The notes below the pieces were generated by a model, which was not told the DNA's origin, ran no database searches, and was given only the letters and a program-made list of their open reading frames with translations. The position numbers and the translations under genes are program-made. Below are positions 1 through 7,600 of a DNA stretch of 9,113 nt, piece after piece. Positions within the stretch are counted from its first letter, which is position 1; each line of letters starts with the position of its first letter. Source of the stretch: Bacteroides sp. (lineage in GTDB: Bacteria > Bacteroidota > Bacteroidia > Bacteroidales > Muribaculaceae); assembly GCA_014801595.1 (NCBI GenBank), contig JAAVDV010000025.1, forward strand, positions 1 to 9,113, given 5' to 3'.

Positions 1-1476
1 CCTGTGCGGGTGCGTGGATTGAAACATAATAGGTAATGTTATTTGGTTCAGTGGGATTAGTCGCACCCTGTGCGGGTGCGTGGATTGAAACAGGGCTGTT
101 CCGTCCGCCATATACATAGCTTTCCGTCGCACCCTGTGTGGGTGCGTGGATTGAAACATCAGCGTGATGCCGTGCGTGCGCGTGCCATTTGGTCGCACCC
201 TGTGTGGGTGCGTGGATTGAAACTCAGTATCTTGACGTTAATCATGCTCATTGCCATGTCGCACCCTGTGTGGGTGCGTGGATTGAAACAGCCCTACCGT
301 GATTGACTGCGCGTAGTACTCCGTCGCATCCTGTGCGGGTGCGTGGATTGAAACATATAATCGATGATACCCTCCACATGCGCCAGCGTCGCACCCTGTG
401 CGGGTGCGTGGATTGAAACAGCGACGGTTGCGATTACACCCTCGATATCGAAGTCGCACCCTGTGCGGGTGCGTGGATTGAAACATGTGAAAGACTCTGA
501 TGCTTATTATGCCATATACGCGTCGCATCCTGTGCGGGTGCGTGGATTGAAACTATATTGCCAGTGAGGATATGGAACCGGAGCAGAGGTCGCACCCTGT
601 GCGGGTGCGTGGATTGAAACTCGGCAGTCATCAAGACGTCCTGCTCGAACGACTGGCGCACGCTATACGGGTGCGTGGATTGAAACACACGCCCCGGACG
701 CAAGTACGAGACAGCCGGAGGTCGCACCCTATGCGGGTGCGTGGATTAAAACATCGCATCACGCCGCGTGATTGAGCAATATATTTGTCGCACCCTACAT
801 GGGTGCGTGGATTGAAACAACCGAGAGATACAACGTATCATCGACACCCCGTCGCACCCTACACGGGTGCGTGGGTTGAAACCCCAAGGAGAATCCGATC
901 GGCAAGATTCCGGTTGTGTCGCACTCTACACGGGTGCGTGGATTGAAACGTATGACGGACGCGGTACCCCCGCCAACTTGCATGTCGCACCCTATGCGGG
1001 TGCGTGGATTGAAACCTTACTTTCCTCGACGCTCATATCAGAAAGGGATGTCGCACCCTGTGCGGGTGCGTGGATTGAAACAGGTTGGTGACCGCTGTCG
1101 TCGAGGCCACCGCGAAGTCGCACCCTGTGCGGGTGCGTGGATTGAAACTTGGGATAGGACATTGACGATGTGCCCTGCGGTCGCACCCTACACGGGTGCG
1201 TGGATTGAAACGGTAGCGAAATTACTCTGACTTACAGAGGACATGTCACACCCTGTGCGGGTGCGTGGATAGAAACATCCAAGCGTCAGACTCAGCGAGA
1301 GAGGTCTCAAGTCGCACCCTACATGGGTGTGGGGATTGAAACCAGGAAGGGAGCGAGCTTGCGGGACTTGGCGAGGAGTCGCACCCTATACGGATGCGTG
1401 GATTGAAACACGTGTGGCATCATCTATGATGAAACCTAGGTCGGGTCGCACTCTACACAGGTGCGTGAATTGAAAC
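1..1476 (+). CRISPR. CRISPR array, subtype I-C-like repeats, leader end outside the window
   Basis: There are 22 complete 32-nt repeats plus the last 25 nt of one at the left edge. Full repeats start at 60, 126, 192, 258, 323, 388, 453, 522, 589, 655, 721, 787, 851, 918, 984, 1050, 1117, 1180, 1245, 1311, 1378 and 1445. The spacers between them are 31-37 nt and all different. The consensus begins GTCGCACCC and ends GTGGATTGAAAC. GCACCC pairs with GGGTGC around a 5-nt loop, and the ATTGAAAC end would form the 5' handle of the crRNA. This matches the known subtype I-C repeat class (Cascade with Cas5, Cas8c and Cas7). Repeats are near-identical on the left and increasingly mutated on the right, so transcription is inferred to run rightwards from a leader left of position 1. 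No cas gene lies in the window. Apparent reading frames here, such as VRVRGLK repeats, are artefacts of the repeat. Confidence 0.98.
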
Positions 1477-1718
1477 AGGCGTGCGCAAATATGCGTTGAC
1501 CGCAATGGCCATCGTACCTTATTTGGATGAAACAATGAGCCATATCGCAAAGCGAAAGTGTTTGACGTAGCACCATCTACGAGTGAGTGGAGTACACAGC
1601 ACTTATGATGAGCAGCGCGACATTCTCGCCGATTTCATCGTGGATTGAAATGATGGATTCTGCACAATCTTAGATTCTGATATTCTGGTGCGCCTTGTAT
1701 GGGCGCGCGAATTGAAAA
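1477..1718 (+). repeat. Decayed trailer end of the CRISPR array (four degenerate repeats)
   Basis: Beyond the last recognisable repeat the same periodicity continues with broken copies. Positions 1511-1533 keep the 5' start and the GGATGAAAC-like end but lack about 9 nt from the middle. Positions 1567-1597 align along the whole repeat with scattered substitutions and one deletion. Positions 1638-1651 keep only the end, GTGGATTGAAA. Positions 1687-1718 align along the full 32 nt with about eight changes and end in GAATTGAAAA. Spacing remains about 54-67 nt once the 9-nt deletion is allowed for. These are most simply the oldest repeats, no longer maintained. The last spacer-like segment is 1652-1686. 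No clear repeat is seen after 1718. Confidence 0.85.
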
Positions 1719-1772
1719 TTCAGCTGAGAGCAAACTCTCAAAGGTCAATACTCAATATATTCAACGAATTGA

Positions 1773-1803
1773 TTGGAGTATCCGGAGTAATTTATTAATT
1801 TTG
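1773..1803 (+). promoter_or_regulatory. Bacteroidota-type promoter for the corA-like gene
   Basis: TTG at 1773-1775 and TAATTTTG at 1796-1803 fit the Bacteroidota housekeeping promoter (-33 TTG and -7 TAnnTTTG), separated by 20 nt. Transcription would start near 1809, giving a leader of roughly 47 nt before the ATG at 1856. An AGGAGG lies at 1835-1840 but ends 15 nt from the start codon, too far for an ordinary Shine-Dalgarno role. The promoter lies 55 nt after the last decayed CRISPR repeat, so the gene does not depend on array transcription. Confidence 0.6.
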
Positions 1804-1855
1804 TTGGCTCAAACAGTGTGTGACATGATAATACAGGAGGATTGAATATAAAAGG

Positions 1856-2779
1856 ATGTTGACATATCTTAAGTGCGAGAATGGTTTATCCAAAATAGGA
1901 GAATGGAGAGCCGGATGCTGGGTCAATATAGAAGACCCTACACCCGATGAACTCACCATGTTGGCTGCTGAATTCGGATTGCCGGAAGATTTCCTGACTG
2001 ATATATCCGATGTCGACGAGCGGCCGCGAGTGGAACGTAACGAGGGTTGGATGTGCACGGTGATGCGTATTCCTATAGAATACCCCGATGCGGATATCCC
2101 GTTCACCACCGTGCCGTTGGGTGTGATGGTGAAGGATGATTACATCGTGTCGGTATGTTTCCATAAGAGCAATCTCATATCTGATTTTATCGAACACACT
2201 CAAAAACGTAATACCGATATCCGCACCTCTCCGGATTTCATACTTCGTCTGCTGAAAAGCTCCGCTTTCTGGTATCTGCGTTACCTGAGAGACCTGAAAA
2301 GATTGGTGGCCGAGGCCGAGAGCGATTTGCGGAGGAGTATTCGTAATGAGGATCTGCTGCGTCTTATGAGTCTGCAGAAGTCATTCGTGATTTTCGCCAC
2401 ATCCATCAGCGGCAACAACATTCTTCTTGACCGCATCAATATGCTGTATTGTCAGGAGCTTGATAAGGAACTGTTTGAAGATGTCAGCATAGAGCTTCGT
2501 CAGGCGGAGTCGACCGTCGCGATCGCCACCCAGATGCTCGACCGCACGATGGATACGTATGCATCCGTGATATCCAACAATGTCAACGCCATAATGAAAC
2601 GCCTGACCAGCATATCCCTCATCCTGATGATACCCACGCTGATCGCCAGTTTTTACGGTATGAACGTCGATGTCGGCATTTCGATGGATAATCACTATGC
2701 GTTCGGCGTCATCGTGGCGATCGGCTTTTTGTTGGCGGTCATAACATGTCTATGGATGCGCAAGATCAAGTGGCTCTGA
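1856..2779 (+). CDS. corA: CorA family magnesium/cobalt transport protein
   Basis: The predicted 307-residue protein is a CorA-type divalent cation channel, which acts as a pentamer in the inner membrane and imports Mg2+ (also Co2+ or Ni2+ in some members). The signature YGMN lies at residues 267-270, directly after the first hydrophobic segment (about 252-266). A second membrane helix spans about 280-300, followed by the short basic end MRKIKWL that is typical of the family. The N-terminal two thirds are soluble: a mixed domain starting with the WVNIEDP region (22-28), then long charged helices (about 140-250) that would form the cytoplasmic funnel. Length is normal for the family. The loop after GMN reads VDVG rather than the common MPE, so selectivity may differ. 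The ATG at 1856 is chosen because the only upstream in-frame codons before the promoter are non-start. The gene is monocistronic, and no hairpin terminator is evident after it. Confidence 0.93.
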   Translation: MLTYLKCENGLSKIGEWRAGCWVNIEDPTPDELTMLAAEFGLPEDFLTDISDVDERPRVERNEGWMCTVMRIPIEYPDADIPFTTVPLGVMVKDDYIVSVCFHKSNLISDFIEHTQKRNTDIRTSPDFILRLLKSSAFWYLRYLRDLKRLVAEAESDLRRSIRNEDLLRLMSLQKSFVIFATSISGNNILLDRINMLYCQELDKELFEDVSIELRQAESTVAIATQMLDRTMDTYASVISNNVNAIMKRLTSISLILMIPTLIASFYGMNVDVGISMDNHYAFGVIVAIGFLLAVITCLWMRKIKWL

Positions 2780-2797
2780 CCGGCGGTGGGAGAATAA

Positions 2798-3007
2798 TCA
2801 CTTGAGAATAAGGTAGAATATACGGTCATAGCCGATTGCTATTGCAGATTCGATAGAACGTTCCAACTCACGAAGACTTGTATTTTTAGGCGTGTCAGGT
2901 TTGATGTTCTGTAATTACCTAAATTCATCTTTTAATGAATTCAGATAATAGAACTCTGTTGGACCCTCGCCTATGATTATTGTGGTGTGGCTGCGTGCCG
3001 ATACGGC
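2798..3007 (-). pseudogene. Remnant of an RloB-like protein gene (N-terminal part, internal stop)
   Basis: Read on the minus strand, this open stretch encodes HTTIIIGEGPTEFYYLNSL and then, after an in-frame TAA at 2915-2917, the segments IKPDTPKNTSLRELERSIES and AIAIGYDRIF, ending at a stop at 2798-2800. The hydrophobic strand followed by GEGPTE is typical of the first motif of RloB-like proteins, which have a Toprim-like acidic site and often occur in restriction or abortive-infection loci. The later PK-TS...YDRIF segment also fits the family. The next expected element (an Asp-x-Asp stretch) and the rest of the protein are missing. No convincing start codon is present, since the frame opens after a TAA at 3008-3010. 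The fragment converges on the corA-like gene, 18 bp from its stop. The family call rests on motif recognition without a search; the pseudogene status is clear from the stop and truncation. Confidence 0.5.
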
Positions 3008-3195
3008 TTATTTTGATTCCCGGTGCGACTTCAGCGCATAACCAAGAGTCAGCATCAGACGACTCGACCTCAAAGGACATAGTCTGCCGTGCCTATATCG
3101 AAAGATAGTTTTCAGTCCAAAACTCGCGTATCATTTGTAGATGTATTAAAAATTCGAGTCGTTTTCGTAAGTCGGCTACGAAATTAGGCTAAATT
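3008..3195. other. Stretch without a recognisable gene, probably decayed DNA
   Basis: No supported gene is seen here. On the minus strand a short open frame (about 3010-3130) runs into the TAA just before the RloB-like remnant and reads LMLTLGYALKSHRESK at its end. It could be the tail of a lost upstream partner, but I do not recognise it. A 7-bp inverted repeat, TTTCGTA (3163-3169) with TACGAAA (3177-3183), lies near the junction with the transposase remnant; its meaning is unknown. Confidence 0.4.
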
Positions 3196-3411
3196 TTGGG
3201 GATAAACAAGAAAATTCAGAGATTAGTGATAAACCCTGACCGACAGATCAAAAGCGAGTATATCTACCTGCATCCGCACACCTCTGCGACGGACATGCGT
3301 AAGGGACTAAAATGGTGGATCGACTATTACAATATAGCAAGACCTCATAGCGTAATTGGCGATATGAATCCGAGACAATGTTACCAATCGAATCTCCCAT
3401 CCGCGGCGTGA
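3196..3411 (+). pseudogene. IS3-family transposase remnant (C-terminal end of OrfB)
   Basis: From about 3238 the frame encodes the C-terminal end of an IS3-type DDE transposase, recognisable by IKSEYIYLHP, then a Gly-Leu-Lys stretch, then WIDYYNIARPH and a final NPRQCY. In intact enzymes this lies just after the catalytic glutamate of the integrase core (the ERLWRxxK region). Here that position reads PDRQIKSE, so the glutamate and all upstream catalytic residues are gone. The roughly 14 codons before 3238, opened by a TTG, do not look like transposase and probably belong to the joined flanking DNA. There is no usable start signal. An intact OrfB is several times longer. The stop codon at 3409-3411 lies within a strong inverted repeat. 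The fragment marks a past insertion or rearrangement next to the RloB-like remnant; it should be inactive. Confidence 0.8.
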
Positions 3412-3471
3412 CAGCCTCAATCAGGAGGGGGTGGTTAATGGTGAATCACCTACCTGATTGAGCCCGCCGCG
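3402..3471. repeat. Large inverted repeat overlapping the transposase stop codon
   Basis: Nested arms pair perfectly: CGCGGCG (3402-3408) with CGCCGCG (3465-3471), and CTCAATCAGG (3416-3425) with CCTGATTGAG (3453-3462). Inside, GGTGGTT and AATCACC can pair with one G-T wobble. The result is a long hairpin of about 24 paired positions that includes the transposase TGA. No T tract follows on either strand, so it is not a classical intrinsic terminator. It may be part of the right end of the insertion sequence, or a structure limiting read-through into or out of the element. Confidence 0.6.
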
Positions 3472-3537
3472 CCTCCCCGAAGCAAAAAATAATAAAAGTT
3501 AAAAACTAGTTCGCAAAATCCACGGAGTCATGCTCTA

Positions 3538-3575
3538 ATTTAGGAGACTACTATAAAGTCGTAGGATTCCTAAAT
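3538..3575. repeat. Imperfect inverted repeat in the intergenic region
   Basis: ATTTAGGA (3538-3545) pairs with TCCTAAAT (3568-3575), and inside it CTAC (3548-3551) pairs with GTAG (3561-3564), with unpaired GA and GAT bulges. This gives a moderately stable hairpin in an AT-rich stretch (3472-3672) that shows no gene. The role is unknown; it could be a secondary terminator or the boundary of a lost mobile element. Confidence 0.35.
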
Positions 3576-3621
3576 ACATTAAAAGGCATAATGTACGATA
3601 GATTTTCTTATCCGTAAGTAT

Positions 3622-3651
3622 TTAGCCACATATCTTCGGATGTGTGGCTAA
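3622..3651. terminator. Stable hairpin with TTCG loop, probable terminator of the minus-strand cluster
   Basis: A 13-bp stem starts TTAGCCACATATC (3622-3634), has the tetraloop TTCG and closes with the complement at 3639-3651; there is a single G-T wobble. It begins 21 bp beyond the stop of the minus-strand HNH gene, where a transcription terminator is expected. No long T tract follows on either strand, so termination strength is uncertain. Read on the plus strand the loop is the very stable cUUCGg; on the minus strand it is CGAA. Confidence 0.6.
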
Positions 3652-3672
3652 TACAATTAATTACGTTAGTAG

Positions 3673-4581
3673 TTATTCATTAGATTTGTCAAATTCGTCT
3701 TTTGAAATTTCAAATATCGTCTGGCCCGGAATGACATTATCAGTATTGAGATTAAATACAAGCTTTTGTGAGTTTGTGTCGGATAAATTTAATAATTGAA
3801 AATCTCTTTTTCCAAATAGTTGTACAAATATGAAGACAAAGCTTTTAACTTTATCAATTGTGATTGATTCGGAATTAGATAGTGGTATTATGTAAAAGAA
3901 TCCTTTGTCAGCAAATTCAAGGCACCCCAACGCAAAAGGACATTTGTCATTATCTTCGTTACGTATATAAACAGAAATTTTGGGGTGCTCTATGAAATCG
4001 TGTGTAAAATATATAACAGGCGGAAGATCGCAAAGTGATGGCTTTTCAATTCTTATCCAATCTATCGATTCTTTAAACTGGTTAATGGACTCTGTGTTAA
4101 TAGAGCTAATGGCATATTTCACAAGGCATTGATAAACCTTTTGTGGTATAAAGGTCCCAAAGGGAGAAATTTCTAACTTTAGTGTGCCCGGAACATTAGA
4201 ATCATAAGTCAGATATTCTTCTAAACGACTTTCTGTTTTCAATTTAACAACTTCATTTTCGTTATAGATTTCACCATCTGAGCCTTTAACTTTAGGAGTT
4301 CCTGTCTTACCTTTTATGCCATATAGCGGAAATAATACTGATTGAAAATTAAAAAAATGTTGTTCAATACTTGAGAAAAAATCATTACAATTGTTACATT
4401 CTTCTAAACAAATAATTTGTTTATTTCCTAAGAATTCAGAAATTGCATGTGCTTTGCTTGAGAATTTTACATCTGGTTTTGATCTTCCACAAAATCTACA
4501 AATACGATTTTCTTTTTCTCCAATATTTATTTTTTTACTTCCGTCAAGGCTATAAAGATTGTATGAACAAAGGTGAGTCAT
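3673..4581 (-). CDS. HNH-type nuclease-like protein with large C-terminal domain
   Basis: The 302-residue protein has an N-terminal zinc-ribbon HNH-like module. C28xxC31 and C62xxC65 can hold a structural zinc. Between them, KAHAISEFLGN (residues 43-53) resembles the AH-IPE-LGN signature of HNH endonucleases found in defence loci, with H45 the likely catalytic histidine; N53 and N66 are candidates for the remaining metal-site residues. Residues from about 80 onward contain no domain I recognise. They are rich in beta-strand-like and aromatic stretches and could be a sensing or DNA-contact domain. No signal peptide or membrane segment is seen, so the protein should be cytoplasmic. It lies 98 bp downstream of the restriction fusion gene on the same strand, with no clear promoter in that gap, so cotranscription is possible. 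It is very AT-rich compared with corA. The start is the only ATG before the Cys cluster. DNA cleavage is inferred; an alternative is a non-catalytic zinc-binding protein. Confidence 0.7.
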   Translation of the reverse strand: MTHLCSYNLYSLDGSKKINIGEKENRICRFCGRSKPDVKFSSKAHAISEFLGNKQIICLEECNNCNDFFSSIEQHFFNFQSVLFPLYGIKGKTGTPKVKGSDGEIYNENEVVKLKTESRLEEYLTYDSNVPGTLKLEISPFGTFIPQKVYQCLVKYAISSINTESINQFKESIDWIRIEKPSLCDLPPVIYFTHDFIEHPKISVYIRNEDNDKCPFALGCLEFADKGFFYIIPLSNSESITIDKVKSFVFIFVQLFGKRDFQLLNLSDTNSQKLVFNLNTDNVIPGQTIFEISKDEFDKSNE

Positions 4582-4679
4582 ATTTAATATTAAGTATTAT
4601 GTTGGTTCGACAGAACTTGTTTCCGATACTGATGGAAAAGCAATTTCACCTAAACATCTCTCCATATAAACTATGGAAT

Positions 4680-7600
4680 CTAATTAGCTTTTTCAGCAAG
4701 CGTCTGCTTGATGAATATTTGGTCTTCTTCGCTAATTTGGAGAAGAGTATAGAGTTGAGCGTCAACATCCTTATCAAAGTCGATTATACCGTTATCGTCT
4801 GAATAGTTGATGATGTCTGGGACTTTCTTTGCTAAAGAGGTTAAAGCTTCATCGGTAAGCAAGAAAGCGAAGCGGATTAGCTCACTTGTTGCGTACTTGA
4901 GGAAGTTCTGAGCTTCGCGCTCGGTATCGAATGTTTTTAGAGCGACACGTGAACGGCCAAAAGCACTGTAATTATCAATTACAGCAATTTGGTTGCTACG
5001 TTTCTGCCCTCCGGCATTCGCACTTGAAACAATAACCTTCCATTTGTCGAGTTGGTCAAGACCAGTAGTTATTACGCTTCTATCAGCTACATACCAACGA
5101 GCACGTCCCGCCTTACCTGCCTTATCGTTAGTAAACAGTTTAATTTCGTGAGTAGAGTCAAAATAATCACCCTCGTTGTATTCTCTGACAAGAGAGGGAT
5201 TTTTTTCAACAAAATCACTTTCAATGGAGAATATTGAACGTGGAAGAATCGACTCATGCAAACACGCATGAATAGAAATAAAGTTATCTAACCTTTCTAC
5301 TATTTGACTTGCAGACGGATTAAGAGCAAAAAGTTCTTCGCCAGGATTCTCTGCTTGGACAATAATATCCACACCGTTAAGGGAATATATATAAGTAAAG
5401 CCATTGGTTACTTTCTTGGCATCTTTAAATACAATTGAAAGGCCATCTGCAATGCCTACATCTTTGAAAACGTCGTTAGAGTCCGGAAAGAATTTAAGCA
5501 GTTTAAGGTGTGGATCATTTATTTGAGCCAAACCAAACTGTTCCATTCCTTTTCCAGAGCGATGAATCCACCGAGCACCCGGATAAATAAGAGATGAATA
5601 TTGGCCTAATTTATCCGCTAAAAGTTGGAAGTATTGAAATATACTTACACTAGTCTTTTGCCCATTGGCGGTTTCTTTCTTAGCAACTACCTCTTGATAA
5701 GGAGGGTTGCCTACAACAGCTTTTATCTTCACGTTTTTACCTACGAGATCTTGAACCTTTTTTATGAAAAGGTCTTGTTGGTTTCTAACTTTGTTTATAA
5801 GGTCATCAGGCACCCACGAATTAAACTTACCATTGAGAAAGCCAAGCAAAGTACGGCGTGTGATGTTACGCGCCATCTTAGTTTTGCAGACTACAAAAAT
5901 ATTTTTTTCAACGGCTTCATTCCAAATTGCAAGGTGTTCTTCAAGCGTTTCAGGTGAAGTCGTCATGGATTTAATTCTTGACCGATAAATATTATAGGTT
6001 AGCCAAAGAGGGTACAAACCTGTTTTAGAATTGATTTCAAGAAAGCGAGAGTCTATATTGAAGACATCCGAAGTAATAGGATCTCTGTCAATATAGCGAG
6101 GGTCATTCAAAGGCTCAGAATAATCACGATTGTAAAAAGTATAACCTCCAAGAGTGTCGGTCATGTGCATATTAACGACTGACCAAGGAGTAAGAACTGT
6201 TTCTTTATCCGGGTTTTTGAAAGTCTTGAAAATCTCGGTGATACGTGCTATTCGTTGTTCAGGGAGCATATCATCAGCATTGCGCACCATTTGACGTATT
6301 CGTTTAGCCGCTGCGATGAAGATATCAGGGTCGTAATACTTTTTTAGTTTTCGGAACTCCACTTTAGAAAGAGGTAAACGTTTGATGATTTTCTTTCCCT
6401 CAGTATTGGTTTCCTCATAAGTACATATTGGCATAAATTCATCCCAAGAAGCATCATCAACTATCATCTCAAAATTATCAATAGTTATCTCTTGTTTAGA
6501 ATCGTCAATATCAGCACCATATATAAGCAGAGGCATACGAATTGAGATAGAGCGTAAAACTGACTCTGCATTTCTACGCATTTCCTTTCGCTTCTTTGCC
6601 TCCTCAATAGCTGCCAAATCTTCAGGAGTACGGTCTTTGGGCTTTTTCTTTTTTGCTTCCTCGGCTTTTTTGTATTGCTCATTATCGAGGCCTTGCTGAT
6701 TCACAGGAACTTCATTTTTGGCTTTCTGAGCTTTGGTTCTACCGATAGCATTACCAATTCGGTTGAACTCATCTACGTCAATATCTGATAGTTTGAGTAG
6801 TTCGTCGTTATATAGACCGTTATCTTCAAAACCACTTCTTACAACGCGATCTATATATACTTTTTTGACACGTTCCATTAGACGGTTAGCGTCAATACGC
6901 TTCATTTTACTCCCCGGTTCTGAAATTACAGAACAGAAATTTAAGAACTCTGCAAGCCTATCCTTTTGTTCGGAATCGGCCTTGCCTGGTTTAGTATTTA
7001 CCCTTGCTACTTCTGCAAGTACAGTAAGGGTGCGGTCAGGAGCAAAATCGAATACATAACAATTTTCTTTCATCAAGCCACCATACTCCCAAGGTGTTTG
7101 AACGCGAAATATTGTTTGCATATATGCAGCAGCGGCAGTGTTGAATGTCCCCGAAAGCATAATAACTCCTGTCCATTCCGGGACACTTACTCCAGTGGTT
7201 AATCTTCCGCATGAGAGCGTAATTGTTTCAGTCGCAAAAGGATTATCACCTATTGCCTCTCGAAGTTTAGTCAGGGCATTGTTATAACGTCGTTCTTCAT
7301 CGTCTTCGGTAACATCCATATCACCGGCAACATTAACGATTTTAACTCCGCGAGCCCCAAAATTTTCGTGATTTAGGAGCATTTCTTCAAGAGCAGCGGC
7401 TTCCTTAACACCCGGCACCATCCATAGTGTATGCCGGAAAATACTACGGAATCTTTTGTTGGCAAAAGGATAAAGAGAGTCCTTATCTTCAGTTGTAAGA
7501 AGGTCAAGGAAATTTTTTATATAATCACAATGAACTAAATTGCCATCGTCATCTGTGCGAAAAAATTCCCTGAAATTAAAAGCAACCTCCTTATCGGCAA

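Noticed and set aside
70..1230. Several open frames on both strands inside the array encoding repeated VRVRGLK-, CAGAWIET- or STHPHRVR-like peptides
   Set aside because: These peptides are translations of the CRISPR repeat in different frames; they have no independent coding evidence.
1..1855. A CRISPR leader or cas genes to the right of the array
   Set aside because: The right end carries decayed repeats, typical of the trailer, and the next gene is corA-like with its own promoter; leader and cas genes should lie left of the window.
1795..2203. Minus-strand open frames overlapping the first part of the corA-like gene
   Set aside because: They are antisense to a well-supported CorA family gene and show no recognisable protein features.
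3402..3471. The nested hairpin as a classical intrinsic terminator
   Set aside because: Neither strand shows a T tract after the stem, and the stem contains the transposase stop codon, so an insertion-sequence end or other structure is at least as likely.
3402..3672. A retron-like non-coding RNA next to the HNH gene
   Set aside because: No reverse transcriptase gene is present nearby in the window, and the hairpins do not form a recognisable msr-msd arrangement.
4602..4670. A 22-codon minus-strand frame between the fusion gene and the HNH gene (begins MERCLGEIAF)
   Set aside because: It is short, has no clear ribosome binding site or known homologue, and length alone is consistent with chance; it could be revisited as a leader peptide.
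4443..4802. Plus-strand open frame of 119 codons crossing the HNH/fusion gene junction
   Set aside because: It is antisense to the ends of two real genes, with low-complexity hydrophobic content expected from AT-rich antisense reading.
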